This document shows positions 26,094 through 35,158 of a DNA stretch of 64,000 bases, piece by piece. Numbering within the stretch: the stretch's first letter is position 1; every line of letters starts with the position of its first letter. The position numbers and the translations under genes are program-made. The notes beneath the pieces are model-generated. The model was not told the DNA's origin and did not search any database. It was given only the letters and a program-made list of their open reading frames with translations. The stretch is from JAMCRM01 sp035561075 (GTDB taxonomy: Bacteria; Acidobacteriota; Terriglobia; Bryobacterales; Bryobacteraceae), in the NCBI GenBank assembly GCA_035561075.1, contig DATMYF010000182.1:1-64000 (forward strand). Direction: 5' to 3'.

Positions 26094-27566
26094 ATGCACA
26101 TCACCCCGGAACTGGACCTTCAATCGGCCGTTCCTATCTACCGGCAATTGCACGAACATATCGCCGGACTAGTGCGTTCCGGGAAGCTCGGCCGGGGTGA
26201 GCGGCTTCCAGCCACGCGGGAATTGGCTGGTCTGCTTGGCCTGAACCGGGCCACCGTGGCCGCCGCTTATGAACTGCTTGAAACCGAGGGTCTCATCAGC
26301 AGCCACGTGGGGCGCGGCAGCTTCGTGACCGGAGCACCTGCCGGGCCGCGGAAGGGCCTCGACTGGGGCGCCCTGCTCGAACGCCCGGCCGATCCCACAC
26401 CCGCCTTCTCGCTTGAAGAGGACGGCATCAGCTTCGCCGCCTCCCGGCCTTCCGAAGAACTGTTTCCCCTCGACGACGTCCGCGCCGCTTCGGCCGAGGT
26501 AATGGCTCAACCGGACCTGCCGGCCATCCTGCAACTGGGGTCGCCGAGCGGATATGAACCGCTCCGCCGCCGCCTGCTCGACCACGCTCTCGCGAACGGC
26601 ACCGCACGTTCCGGCGACGAGCTCATCATCACCAACGGGTGCCAGCAGGCGCTCGACCTGATCGGCCGCGTGCTGGTGGAGCCGGGGGACACCGTGGCCG
26701 TGGAAGACCCCGTCTACCCGGGCCTGAAGAACCTGTTCGCGCGAATGGGAGCGCGCCTGGCCGGGGTGCCAGCGGATGCCGCCGGGATGAACATGGAGGC
26801 CCTGGGCCGCACCCTGGAAGGCGGCGCCGTGAAGCTGGTAGTGGTCACCTCGAGCTTCCAGAACCCCACCGGCGGGACACTCTCGCGGGCAGCGCGCGCG
26901 GAACTGCTCCGGCTGACGGCCGCCTCGGGCGCCGTGCTGGTAGAAAACGACATTTACGGCGAACTGCGCTACGCCGGCGACCCGCTGCCGTCCCTCAAGG
27001 AACTCGACGAATCCGGCAATGCAGTGCTGCTGCGCAGCTTTTCGAAAGTCGCCTTCCCGGGGCTCCGTGTGGGCTGGATCATCGCGCCCCGGCCGCTGAT
27101 CGAACGGCTAGTGGAGGCCAAGCAACTGGCGGACCTTCACACCGACCAGCTTTCCCAGGCGCTGCTGCTGCGTTTTCTCGAATCCGGGCGCCTGGAGGCG
27201 CATCTGCGGTGCATGCTCACCGCGGGCGCCGCGCGCCTAGCCGCTACGTTGGCCGCCTGCCAGCGGCACCTGCCGCCCGGGACGCGCTACACCAAGCCGC
27301 TCGGCGGCATGAACGTGTGGGTGGAGCTGCCCGCCCCGCTCGATGCCGGGGAACTGCTGCCCCGGGCCGAGCGCGCCGGTGTGGCGTATCTGCCCGGAAA
27401 GTACTTCGCGGTGTCCCGCCCGGCCGCTTCCGCCCTGCGTTTGTGCTTCGCGGGGCTGGAGCCCGACCGCATCCGCAAGGGTATCGCGATTTTGGGAGAG
27501 ATTTTCTCTTCCGAGATGGAAAGGACCAGGGGGGCGCGCAATCATCCGGCGCCCGCCATTGTTTGA
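26094..27566 (+). CDS. MocR/PdxR-like regulator: GntR helix-turn-helix fused to aminotransferase fold
   Basis: A 490-residue MocR-family regulator. Residues about 10-75 are a GntR winged helix (AVPIYRQLHEHIAGLVRSG, then PATRELAGLLGLNRATVAAA). Residues about 110-480 are a fold-type I aminotransferase with VEDPVYPG and the PLP lysine in SFSKVAFPGLRVGW. Immediately downstream, on the same strand, are pdxS and pdxT, so it is very likely the PdxR activator of PLP synthesis, using PLP as effector. The start follows TACGGT by eight bases and lacks a clear Shine-Dalgarno. Confidence 0.88.
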   Translation: MHITPELDLQSAVPIYRQLHEHIAGLVRSGKLGRGERLPATRELAGLLGLNRATVAAAYELLETEGLISSHVGRGSFVTGAPAGPRKGLDWGALLERPADPTPAFSLEEDGISFAASRPSEELFPLDDVRAASAEVMAQPDLPAILQLGSPSGYEPLRRRLLDHALANGTARSGDELIITNGCQQALDLIGRVLVEPGDTVAVEDPVYPGLKNLFARMGARLAGVPADAAGMNMEALGRTLEGGAVKLVVVTSSFQNPTGGTLSRAARAELLRLTAASGAVLVENDIYGELRYAGDPLPSLKELDESGNAVLLRSFSKVAFPGLRVGWIIAPRPLIERLVEAKQLADLHTDQLSQALLLRFLESGRLEAHLRCMLTAGAARLAATLAACQRHLPPGTRYTKPLGGMNVWVELPAPLDAGELLPRAERAGVAYLPGKYFAVSRPAASALRLCFAGLEPDRIRKGIAILGEIFSSEMERTRGARNHPAPAIV

Positions 27567-27588
27567 CTAGACCCAGGAGAGTTCTGAC

Positions 27589-28476
27589 ATGCTTTTGATG
27601 GACGATAAGTTTCGCAAGAACGTCGGCTTGGCCGAGATGCTCAAGGGCGGCGTCATCATGGACGTTACCAATGCCGAGCAGGCGAAGATCGCCGAGGCCG
27701 CCGGCGCCGCGGCCGTAATGGCGCTGGAGCGCGTCCCGGCCGATATCCGCAAAGAAGGCGGCGTGGCCCGCATGGCGCCCATCCGCAAGATCCGCGAAAT
27801 CCAGGCAGCCGTGACCATCCCGGTGATGGCGAAGGCCCGCATCGGCCACTTCACGGAGGCCCGGGTGCTCGAAGCGCTCAAGGTCGATTACATTGACGAG
27901 AGCGAAGTTCTGACCCCCGCCGACGAAGAGCACCACATCGACAAGCGCGCGTTCGAGGTGCCGTTCGTTTGCGGCGCGCGCAATCTGGGCGAAGCCCTGC
28001 GCCGGATCGCCGAAGGCGCCTGCATGATCCGCACCAAAGGCGAAGCAGGCAGCGGCAACATCGTCGAAGCCGTGCGCCACATCCGCACCATCGTCAAGGA
28101 GATGAAGCAGCTCACGGTCCTCGGCAAGGAAGAACTGGTGCACGCCGCCAAGAACCTGCAGGCTCCCCTGGAACTGGTGGAGTGGGTGGCGGAGCACGGG
28201 AAGCTCCCCGTGCCCAATTTCTCGGCGGGCGGCATCGCTACCCCGGCCGACGCCGCGCTGGTGCTGCAACTGGGCGCCGAGGCCGTATTCGTGGGTTCCG
28301 GCATTTTCAAGTCTGACGATCCGGAGAACCGCGCCAAGGCTATTGTCAAAGCCACGACCTACTACAGGGATCCGCTGAAGCTGCTCGAAGCCTCCGAGGA
28401 ATTGGGGATGGGGATGCCGGGCCTGGACATCAGCAAGCTAGCCGAATCCGAGCTGATGCAGACGCGAGGCTGGTAA
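27589..28476 (+). CDS. pdxS: Pyridoxal 5'-phosphate synthase lyase subunit
   Basis: A 295-residue PdxS (YaaD/SNZ), which makes PLP from ribose 5-phosphate, glyceraldehyde 3-phosphate and ammonia supplied by PdxT. VIMDVTNAEQAKIAEAAGA carries Asp and the first lysine region, PVMAKARIGHFTEARVLEA the second. RTKGEAGSGNIVEAVRH is the phosphate-binding loop. Length and motifs are as in the family. AGGAGA lies nine bases before the ATG. pdxT starts six bases after the stop, and the regulator gene ends 22 bases upstream. Confidence 0.98.
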   Translation: MLLMDDKFRKNVGLAEMLKGGVIMDVTNAEQAKIAEAAGAAAVMALERVPADIRKEGGVARMAPIRKIREIQAAVTIPVMAKARIGHFTEARVLEALKVDYIDESEVLTPADEEHHIDKRAFEVPFVCGARNLGEALRRIAEGACMIRTKGEAGSGNIVEAVRHIRTIVKEMKQLTVLGKEELVHAAKNLQAPLELVEWVAEHGKLPVPNFSAGGIATPADAALVLQLGAEAVFVGSGIFKSDDPENRAKAIVKATTYYRDPLKLLEASEELGMGMPGLDISKLAESELMQTRGW

Positions 28477-28481
28477 AAGAG

Positions 28482-29060
28482 ATGAAGAGAGTCGGGGTAC
28501 TCGCGCTTCAGGGCGACTTCGAGGCCCACGGCAAAGCGGTTGAGCGCGCGGGGGCGGAGCCGGTATTCGTCCGCACCCGCGCGGAACTGGACTCCGTGGA
28601 CGGCCTCATCATCCCCGGCGGCGAGAGCACGACCATGCTCAAGCTGCTCCACGCTGAAAACCTGCTGGAGCCGCTCAGGGAGTTCGGGCAGCGGAAGCCC
28701 GTCTTCGGCACCTGCGCGGGCGCCATCCTGGCCGCCCGCCAGGTCTCCAATCCCATGCAGGAATCCCTCGGGCTGATGGACATCTCGGTCGAGCGCAACG
28801 GTTACGGCCGGCAGGTGGACAGCCGGGTTGCTCGCATCGAGCCGGCCGCGGAGTTCCAGGAACGTACGGAGCCCGGGGAACTTGAAGCCGTTTTCATCCG
28901 CGCACCGATCATACGGAGCGTAGGTTCGGCAACTCACGTGCTAGCCTATTACGGTCAAGATCCGGTATTGGTTGCGCAGGGACGCCACTTGGCGGCCACT
29001 TTTCATCCCGAACTGACGACCGACCCCCGGGTCCACCGGTATTTCGTCGATTCATTGTGA
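28482..29060 (+). CDS. pdxT: Pyridoxal 5'-phosphate synthase glutaminase subunit
   Basis: A 192-residue class I glutamine amidotransferase (YaaE/SNO) that releases ammonia to PdxS. The catalytic Cys is in VFGTCAGAILAA, and the His-Glu pair is in ATFHPELTTD. The glycine-rich substrate loop is IPGGESTTMLK. It is full length. The last four bases (GTGA) overlap the GTG start of the downstream phosphatase gene, so the three genes plus the regulator may form one unit. Confidence 0.97.
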   Translation: MKRVGVLALQGDFEAHGKAVERAGAEPVFVRTRAELDSVDGLIIPGGESTTMLKLLHAENLLEPLREFGQRKPVFGTCAGAILAARQVSNPMQESLGLMDISVERNGYGRQVDSRVARIEPAAEFQERTEPGELEAVFIRAPIIRSVGSATHVLAYYGQDPVLVAQGRHLAATFHPELTTDPRVHRYFVDSL

Positions 29061-29521
29061 GCGCGTCTACAGAACCCATTTTTGAATTGTCCAGGGACGG
29101 CGAACCGCCGCGCTGGCGCGTGCTGTTCCTGTGCATGGGGAATGCCTGCCGCAGTCAGATGGCCGAAGGCTTCGCGCGGGTTTATGGCAGCGATGTGATG
29201 ATCCCCGCCAGCGCGGGCTTTACGCCGGCGTCCGCCGTACCGGCGGATACCATTCGCGCCATGGATGAAAAGAACATAGACATCCGCGCCCACTTCCCCA
29301 AGAGCTGGCTGCACGTTCGCATGGCGGAATTCGACCTGGTGGTAAATATGAGCGGCTGCGCACTGCCCCCGCAGATCGTGTCCACCGTTCGCGAGTGGAA
29401 CGTGCCTGATCCCGTGCTGGTCAGTTACAAAGAGCACTGCCGCATTCGTGACCGCATCGAGAGCCTGGTGATGGAGTTAATCCTGGAACTCCGCCGGGTG
29501 CAGAAAAAGCAGCACGCCTGA
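29057..29521 (+). CDS. Low-molecular-weight phosphatase/arsenate reductase-like protein
   Basis: A 154-residue protein of the LMW protein-tyrosine phosphatase and thioredoxin-coupled ArsC fold. The P-loop is LFLCMGNACRSQMAEGF, with the C-x5-R signature, and VPDPVLVSYKEHCRIRD supplies the Asp-Pro acid loop. Whether it dephosphorylates phosphotyrosine or reduces arsenate cannot be told; no ars genes are near. The GTG start overlaps the stop of pdxT, an unexpected partner, which suggests coupled expression with PLP synthesis. Confidence 0.85.
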   Translation: MSASTEPIFELSRDGEPPRWRVLFLCMGNACRSQMAEGFARVYGSDVMIPASAGFTPASAVPADTIRAMDEKNIDIRAHFPKSWLHVRMAEFDLVVNMSGCALPPQIVSTVREWNVPDPVLVSYKEHCRIRDRIESLVMELILELRRVQKKQHA

Positions 29522-29705
29522 GTCTTTCCGGGAGTACATTTTTCCGGACTCTTCCCCACCCATCTCGGGCGCATCCCTTTCCTCATCAGCGCCCTTCCGC
29601 TCTGGCCACGCGATTGCATTTCTTTCATAACGAGGCGAACGCCGGGGATGCCGGCAGTTCCGCCCCGGGTGCGCGGGAGTAACGCACCTTTCTAAGGAGG
29701 TTACC

Positions 29706-29966
29706 GTGTTCGGAATTCTCGGCTGGATTCTCTTCGGCTTGATTGTGGGGGTGATTGCCAAACTGCTCACGCCGGGTCGCGACCCAGGCGGGTTTATTAT
29801 CACGATCCTGCTCGGAATTGCCGGTTCGCTGCTGGGTGGGTTCATTGGAAGGGCGATGGGGCTGTATCCGGAGGGGCACCCGGCGGGCTGGATCATGTCC
29901 ATTTTGGGGGCTATTTTGCTCTTGGTTTTGTATCGCGTGGTCGCCAGAAGGCCACGCGCAGTCTGA
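29706..29966 (+). CDS. GlsB/YeaQ/YmgE family stress-associated membrane protein
   Basis: An 86-residue small membrane protein of the transglycosylase-associated (GlsB/YeaQ/YmgE) family. Three hydrophobic segments are visible: ILGWILFGLIVGVIAKLL, ITILLGIAGSLLGGFIG and IMSILGAILLLVLY. The start is GTG, with AAGGAGG five bases upstream. Proteins of this family rise under envelope or general stress, but the molecular role is unknown. The PRC-barrel gene follows 39 bases later. Confidence 0.9.
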   Translation: MFGILGWILFGLIVGVIAKLLTPGRDPGGFIITILLGIAGSLLGGFIGRAMGLYPEGHPAGWIMSILGAILLLVLYRVVARRPRAV

Positions 29967-30005
29967 CACGCGGGTCGCGGCAGCGGTCCGCAAAGAGGAG
30001 GAGCT

Positions 30006-30521
30006 ATGGCTGAAATCAGAAATCGCAAGGAGACGGGCATCGGTTCCACAGAGAAAACCCTTGCGGAGAAGACCGGAATTTCCGCTAGGGGCAAACGCAC
30101 CCGGCGCGTACTTTCCGCGGGGTCGCTAACCGGCGACCGGGTACGCAACGCGGCCGGCGATGATCTCGGCAAAATCGAGGAGATCATGATCGACATCCGC
30201 TCCGGACGCGTGGCTTACGCAGTGCTGTCGTTCGGCGGCTTCCTTGGTATGGGCAACAAGCTGTTCGCCGTGCCCTGGGACGCATTTACACTGGACGAGG
30301 GCGAGAAGGAGTTCATCCTGAACGTCGATAAGAACGTGCTCGAGAGCGCTCCCGGTTTCGATAAGGACAACTGGCCCGATATGGCCGATCCGGACTTCGG
30401 TTCCCAGATCTACACCCATTATGGGTACAAGGGTTACTGGGACGAGGACGTGGAGACAACGGACCGCGAATTCGACCGAGATCGCAACCGTACGCTTTCC
30501 GGCGGCGGAACGGGCATGTAG
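30006..30521 (+). CDS. PRC-barrel domain protein
   Basis: A 171-residue soluble protein with a PRC-barrel domain at about residues 38-115 (LTGDRVRNAAGDDLGKIEEI, then RVAYAVLSFGGFLGMGNKLF). PRC barrels occur in photosystem H subunits, RimM and many stress-linked proteins. The rest is charged and holds no named motif. GAGGAGGAG precedes the ATG. It follows the GlsB-like gene and ends before a strong terminator, so both are likely one stress-type operon. Confidence 0.87.
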   Translation: MAEIRNRKETGIGSTEKTLAEKTGISARGKRTRRVLSAGSLTGDRVRNAAGDDLGKIEEIMIDIRSGRVAYAVLSFGGFLGMGNKLFAVPWDAFTLDEGEKEFILNVDKNVLESAPGFDKDNWPDMADPDFGSQIYTHYGYKGYWDEDVETTDREFDRDRNRTLSGGGTGM

Positions 30522-30597
30522 CCTTTTCTCCCCGGCGGGGGCGGATCACCGCTCCCGCAAAGTCTTCTTCCCTAAACAATCATCTCTTCATAACATC

Positions 30598-30640
30598 GCA
30601 GCCCGGCATACTTGAGTCGTACTGCCGGGCTGCATTTTTT
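30598..30640 (+). terminator. Rho-independent terminator after the PRC-barrel gene
   Basis: GCAGCCCGGCA (30598-30608) and TGCCGGGCTGC (30623-30633) form a perfect 11-base-pair stem with a 14-base loop, followed by A and six T. It ends the unit from 29706 and separates it from the sugar module. Confidence 0.93.
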
Positions 30641-30796
30641 GGCCTTTGTAGAGCAGCTCACCCCGCGACCCTCTGTTTTGTATTGGACAAAACTACATAC
30701 GTTTGATTTTCTTCCCGTTTTTCAATCAGATAGAAACAAGTAAGTACGTTAGAGGGCCGGTTCAATACCGGGTAGTAAGCACGGGGGATCAAACGG

Positions 30797-31915
30797 ATGA
30801 GCCAACATATCTTGATCACGGGCGGCGCGGGTTTCATTGGTTCGCACCTGACGAACGAGTTGCTGCGCCACGGTTATCGCGTGAGGGTTCTGGACAATCT
30901 TTCCGTCCAAGTTCATGGTCCCGGTAGAAAACGGCCCGCATACCTAAACCCCGCCGCGGAACTCGTGGTTGGAGACGTTCGCGATGCGGACGCACTACGA
31001 CGTGCACTCGAAGGGGTGGACGCCGTTTACCACTTCGTGGCCGCCGTCGGGGTTGGGCAGAGCATGTACCAAATCGCGGAGTATACCGAGGTGAATAACG
31101 TCGGGACCGCGGTGCTGCTCGAGGCGCTGATTGAGCGGCCTGTGGGCCGCCTGATCGTGGCATCCAGTATGAGCATCTACGGGGAAGGCCTCTACCGCAC
31201 TTCCGACGGCTCGACCCGTGGCGGCATCGAACGCCCCATCAGCGCCCTTCGCGCCGGGGATTGGGAGGTGCGGGACGGCGGCGGCGAGGCGCTCACCCCT
31301 ATCCCCACGCCGGAAACCAAGGAGCCCTTTCTGGCCTCCGTCTACGCGCTCTCGAAGTACGATCAGGAACGCATGTGCCTGCTGATCGGCCGCGCTTACG
31401 ACATCCCTACCGTGGCCTTGCGCTTCTTCAATGCTTACGGCCCTAACCAAGCGCTTTCGAACCCGTACACCGGCGTACTGGCCATCTTCGCCTCGCGCCT
31501 GCTCAACGGCAAGCCTCCGGTGATCTACGAGGACGGGCTGCAGCAGCGCGATTTCGTTAGCGTCTACGACGTGGCGCGCGCCTGCCGTCTGGCGCTCGAA
31601 GCACCCCAGGCGCCGGGACGCGTCCTCAATGTCGGCAGCGGCCGCCGCTTCACTATCCGGACGGTGGCGCAGCGCATGGCACGAGTTCTTGGCAAGGAAC
31701 ACCTGCGTCCCGAGATCACCGGTAAGTACCGGGTGGGGGACATCCGCCACTGCTTCGCCGACATGACCCTCGCTCGCGATGTGCTCGGCTTCAGGGCGCG
31801 CATCAGCCTTGAAGAGGGCTTGGCGGATTTCGCCCGTTGGCTCCAAAAGCAGACCGCGTCGGACCGCGTGGCCCAGGCCAGTGCGGAACTGGCCGCCCGC
31901 GGCCTGGTCGTGTGA
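30797..31915 (+). CDS. NAD-dependent nucleotide-sugar epimerase/dehydratase
   Basis: A 372-residue extended SDR acting on nucleotide sugars. The NAD motif is ITGGAGFIGSHL. The catalytic Tyr-x3-Lys reads YALSKYD at about residue 189 (ASVYALSKYDQER). Other features are DLDNLS-like RVLDNLSVQVHG and ALRFFNAYGPNQALSNPYTG. It is 40-50 residues longer than GalE, with an insert near residue 125-160. The product sugar cannot be named. It opens a three-gene module with a B12-binding radical SAM and a glycosyltransferase. Confidence 0.9.
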   Translation: MSQHILITGGAGFIGSHLTNELLRHGYRVRVLDNLSVQVHGPGRKRPAYLNPAAELVVGDVRDADALRRALEGVDAVYHFVAAVGVGQSMYQIAEYTEVNNVGTAVLLEALIERPVGRLIVASSMSIYGEGLYRTSDGSTRGGIERPISALRAGDWEVRDGGGEALTPIPTPETKEPFLASVYALSKYDQERMCLLIGRAYDIPTVALRFFNAYGPNQALSNPYTGVLAIFASRLLNGKPPVIYEDGLQQRDFVSVYDVARACRLALEAPQAPGRVLNVGSGRRFTIRTVAQRMARVLGKEHLRPEITGKYRVGDIRHCFADMTLARDVLGFRARISLEEGLADFARWLQKQTASDRVAQASAELAARGLVV

Positions 31916-31930
31916 CATACCGGGGGCCTC

Positions 31931-33208
31931 ATGAAATACGCACTGGTAAATCCTGCCTGGAGCTTTGAGGGCAGCATCTACTTCGGCTGCCGGGAGCCGC
32001 ACCTGCCGCTCGAATACGGCTACTCGAAAGCGCTGCTGGAGCGCGCGGGCCACGACGTTCTGATAGTGGACGCCCAGCTCGGGGCCTTCACCCGCGAAGA
32101 GGTTCGGGCGCGCGTGGCAGCCTTCCACCCTGACATCACCGTGGTGACCACCGCCCCGAGCTATCTTTTCTGGCGCTGCGCACCGCCCGAGCTGCGGGTT
32201 CCGCGCGAGACCGTCGATGACCTAAGGGGCGTTGCCGGGAAGCTCGTGGCCGTAGGCCCCCACGCCTCCACCACGCCCCGCACCACCCTGCGCAAGCTGA
32301 ATGTCGAGGCTGTGGTACTCGGTGAATGCGAGGACATTCTGCCGCTGCTCGCAGGCGACTGGAGCGTCGTACCTTCGCTCTGTTACCAGTCCGATGACGG
32401 CGAGAGAATGTCCGGCGGGCCGCACGCGGGTAACCTGGAGACCTTGCCGGCGCTCCACTGGCCCGCCGAAACCATCGCCCGCCACCGCCACCATCACCAT
32501 CGTTTCGAGGCTGCTCCGGCGGGCCCAGGCGCGGAAGTAGAGGCATCCCGCGGCTGCCCCTACCATTGCACCTTCTGCGCCAAGGACAATTTTCGCGACG
32601 ACTACCGCCGCCGCCCGCTCGAGGTGGTGCTGGAGGAAATCGACGGCCTTGTGGCGCAGGGCGTCGAGTACATCTACTTCATTGACGAGATCTTCCTACC
32701 CAATCAGGCGCTGCTCGAAGCCATGGTGGACCGCAGCGTAAAGTTCGGGGTGCAGACCCGTATCGACCTGTGGACCCGCCCGATGCTGGAGTTGCTGGGG
32801 CGCGCCGGCTGCGTGTCGATCGAGGCGGGGGTCGAGAGCATCACGGAAGAGGGCCGCGCCCTGCTGGACAAGAAATGCCGGCTCTCCACCGACGAAATGT
32901 CCGACCGCCTGGTGTTCGCCAAGCGGCACGTGCCCTTTGTGCAGGCCAACCTGCTCGGGATGAAGCAGGACGACACCGCGGCTGTGGAGGCCTGGCGCGA
33001 ACACCTGCAAGCCCACGGCGTATGGGCCAACAAACCCGTGCCGCTGTTCGCGTATCCTGGCTCCCCGGAATACACCCGGCGCTGGGGCGACCCCGACGAC
33101 CAAGCCTGGGAACGGGCCCACCACGACTACCTGCGCGCCTACCAGGAATTCAGCGATATCCAGGAACAGGCGCCCCAACCGCTGGTGCAGTTGGAAATCA
33201 AGCCGTGA
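31931..33208 (+). CDS. B12-binding domain radical SAM protein (oligosaccharide-associated type)
   Basis: A 425-residue protein with an N-terminal cobalamin-binding-like domain (about residues 1-140; EYGYSKALLERAGHDVLIVD) and a radical SAM core at about 190-400. The iron-sulfur motif is ASRGCPYHCTFCAKDN, C-x3-C-x2-C. The family (TIGR04295-like) occurs beside glycosyltransferases, and a role in methylating or rearranging a sugar or lipid carrier has been suggested but not shown. The order epimerase, this protein, glycosyltransferase is tight: 15 bases upstream and a four-base GTGA overlap downstream. Confidence 0.88.
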   Translation: MKYALVNPAWSFEGSIYFGCREPHLPLEYGYSKALLERAGHDVLIVDAQLGAFTREEVRARVAAFHPDITVVTTAPSYLFWRCAPPELRVPRETVDDLRGVAGKLVAVGPHASTTPRTTLRKLNVEAVVLGECEDILPLLAGDWSVVPSLCYQSDDGERMSGGPHAGNLETLPALHWPAETIARHRHHHHRFEAAPAGPGAEVEASRGCPYHCTFCAKDNFRDDYRRRPLEVVLEEIDGLVAQGVEYIYFIDEIFLPNQALLEAMVDRSVKFGVQTRIDLWTRPMLELLGRAGCVSIEAGVESITEEGRALLDKKCRLSTDEMSDRLVFAKRHVPFVQANLLGMKQDDTAAVEAWREHLQAHGVWANKPVPLFAYPGSPEYTRRWGDPDDQAWERAHHDYLRAYQEFSDIQEQAPQPLVQLEIKP

Positions 33209-34263
33209 GAGCGCTGATCACCGCCGATACGGTCGGGGGCGTATGGACGTACGCTCTGGAGCTGGCGCATGCACTCGTGCCGCTGGGCGTGGAACCCGTG
33301 CTCGCCACCATGGGGGCACCGCTGAGCGCCGCGCAGCGCACCGAGGCTGCGGGTATCGAACTCTACGAGAGCACCTTCAAGCTGGAGTGGATGGACGACC
33401 CGTGGGAAGACGTGGCGCGCGCGGGCGCCTGGCTGCTGGAGCTCGAAGCAGGGCTGCACCCGGATGTCGTGCACTTGAACGGATTCGCTCACGGTGCGCT
33501 CCCCTGGCGTGCGCCGGTGCTGACGGTGGGGCACTCCTGCGTGCTCTCCTGGTGGCGGGCGGTGAGGGGCGGGGAAGCGCCGGCATCGTGGAATCGCTAT
33601 CGCGCGGAGATCGGCCGCGGCCTGCGCAATGCTGCCATCGTCGCGGCTCCCACCTGCGCCATGCTGGAATCGCTGCGTCGCGATTACGGCCCGCTGCCGC
33701 GCCCATGCGTCATTCCTAACGGCCGCGCGGCCGCAAGCTTCCCGCCAGGCCCCAAGGAGCCCCTGCTCTTCACCGCCGGCCGCGTCTGGGATGAGGGTAA
33801 AAACCTGGCGGCGCTCGAAGCCGTGGCACCCCGGCTTCCCTGGCCCATCTGGGTGGCGGGAGACAACCGGCGCCCCGGCGGCGGCTTACGGGCAAGCCCG
33901 CTACGCATACTGGGCAAGCTCCCTGGCGCCGAGATCGCGGGATGGCTCGCGCGGGCTTCCATTTACGTACTGCCGGCGCGCTACGAACCCTTCGGCCTCT
34001 CGGCGCTGGAAGCGGCGCTGGCGGGCTGCGCGTTGGTGCTGGGCGACATCCCCAGCCTGCGGGAGGTGTGGGGCGATGCCGCCTGCTATGTCCCTCCCGA
34101 TAACGCGGCCGCGCTCGAGGACGCGCTGCTGCGCATGATCGAGGATGAGCCTCATCGGGCCGAAATGGCCGCTCTGGCGCGCAGCCGGGCGCACCTGTAC
34201 ACACCCGAACGCATGGGGCGCGCTTACGCGTCTGCCTACCGGGCGCTGGGCACTCGTTTGTAA
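33205..34263 (+). CDS. Glycosyltransferase family 4
   Basis: A 352-residue GT-B enzyme that transfers a sugar from an activated donor. The GTG start overlaps the stop of the radical SAM gene (GTGA). The N-terminal segment is LITADTVGGVWTYALELAHA, the C-terminal donor-binding part LPARYEPFGLSALEAALAGC with the conserved Glu pair in E-x7-E. The N-terminus starts directly at the first strand. Its acceptor is probably made by the two genes before it. Confidence 0.88.
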   Translation: MRALITADTVGGVWTYALELAHALVPLGVEPVLATMGAPLSAAQRTEAAGIELYESTFKLEWMDDPWEDVARAGAWLLELEAGLHPDVVHLNGFAHGALPWRAPVLTVGHSCVLSWWRAVRGGEAPASWNRYRAEIGRGLRNAAIVAAPTCAMLESLRRDYGPLPRPCVIPNGRAAASFPPGPKEPLLFTAGRVWDEGKNLAALEAVAPRLPWPIWVAGDNRRPGGGLRASPLRILGKLPGAEIAGWLARASIYVLPARYEPFGLSALEAALAGCALVLGDIPSLREVWGDAACYVPPDNAAALEDALLRMIEDEPHRAEMAALARSRAHLYTPERMGRAYASAYRALGTRL

Positions 34264-34534
34264 ACCAGCACCGCCGCGCCGGGTATGTCCCTTCCGCCGC
34301 CAGCCCGCGCAGGTTGAAGCGGACGTCGTTCGAGGGCTTAGGACGAACTCCCCGGGTGCGGTGCGCGCGAATGTTGCGTCAAGCGCCTGGATGTCCGCCA
34401 GGATCGCGGTCTCGGCCGCGCCTCGGTTGCGGGTAGACATTAGACCCACTCCCAGATTGCACCACTAAACTGTGGTGTTTCGATTGAAGAGGCAGGTGCT
34501 GCCGAGCCGCCGCAATGGATTCGGTGCGGGCGCG

Positions 34535-34540
34535 TATAAT
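34535..34540 (+). promoter_or_regulatory. -10 element TATAAT before the deaminase gene
   Basis: A perfect TATAAT stands nine bases before the ATG at 34550. GGGAG lies between them. No -35 is recognised. Confidence 0.5.
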
Positions 34541-34549
34541 CGGGAGAGC

Positions 34550-35044
34550 ATGCGTGAAATCCCTCTTTGGGACGAATACTATTTGAGCATCTGCCAGGTG
34601 GTAGCCACTCGCAGCAAGGACCCGAACACGCAGATCGGTTGCGTGATCGTGGGCCCGGCGCACGAGATTCGCTCCACGGGCTACAACTCGTTTCCGCGGG
34701 GGATTCGCGACGACGTCCCGGAGCGCCTGGCGCGCCCGGAGAAGTACCTCTGGATCGAGCACGCCGAGCGTAACGCCATATGCAACGCGGCGCGGGCCGG
34801 CACCGCTACCGAGCGCTGCACTCTCTACGTGGAAATCATGCCTTGCATGGACTGCGCGCGCGCCATCGTGCAGGCCGGCATCACCGAGGTGGCGATCTCG
34901 GCCGAGCGCATGACTCAGTATTCTAGCGAATACTACAACCAGCATTTCGGCCGGGTGGAAGTGCTCTTCGGCGAAGCCGGAGTGAAGGTCAAGCGCGTCC
35001 AGATGTCCCGCGCAGCAGCTGCGCCGGAGCGAGGCACTCTGTAG
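34550..35044 (+). CDS. Cytidine/deoxycytidylate deaminase family protein (ComEB-like)
   Basis: A 164-residue zinc deaminase like deoxycytidylate deaminase, making dUMP from dCMP for thymidylate synthesis. The zinc site is HAERNAICNAA (His-x-Glu) with the PCMDCARAI Cys pair. IGCVIVGPAHE and TGYNSFPRGIRDD are typical of dCMP deaminases. The ATG at 34550 is chosen because the domain begins there and a TATAAT is nine bases upstream. It stands 18 bases before a tRNA gene. Confidence 0.9.
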   Translation: MREIPLWDEYYLSICQVVATRSKDPNTQIGCVIVGPAHEIRSTGYNSFPRGIRDDVPERLARPEKYLWIEHAERNAICNAARAGTATERCTLYVEIMPCMDCARAIVQAGITEVAISAERMTQYSSEYYNQHFGRVEVLFGEAGVKVKRVQMSRAAAAPERGTL

Positions 35045-35062
35045 GACAATAGGAAGAGTATT

Positions 35063-35138
<76 letters not shown>

Positions 35139-35158
35139 CATTCCAGACGGTTTGCGCT

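Noticed and set aside
30757..30771. Small inverted repeat CCGGT-TCAAT-ACCGG before the epimerase
   Set aside because: Only five base pairs; no match to a known riboswitch could be made.
33901..34449. Minus-strand frame in the gap after the 33205-34263 glycosyltransferase
   Set aside because: Mostly antisense to the glycosyltransferase. The noncoding part (34264-34549) shows no protein similarity that could be recognised.
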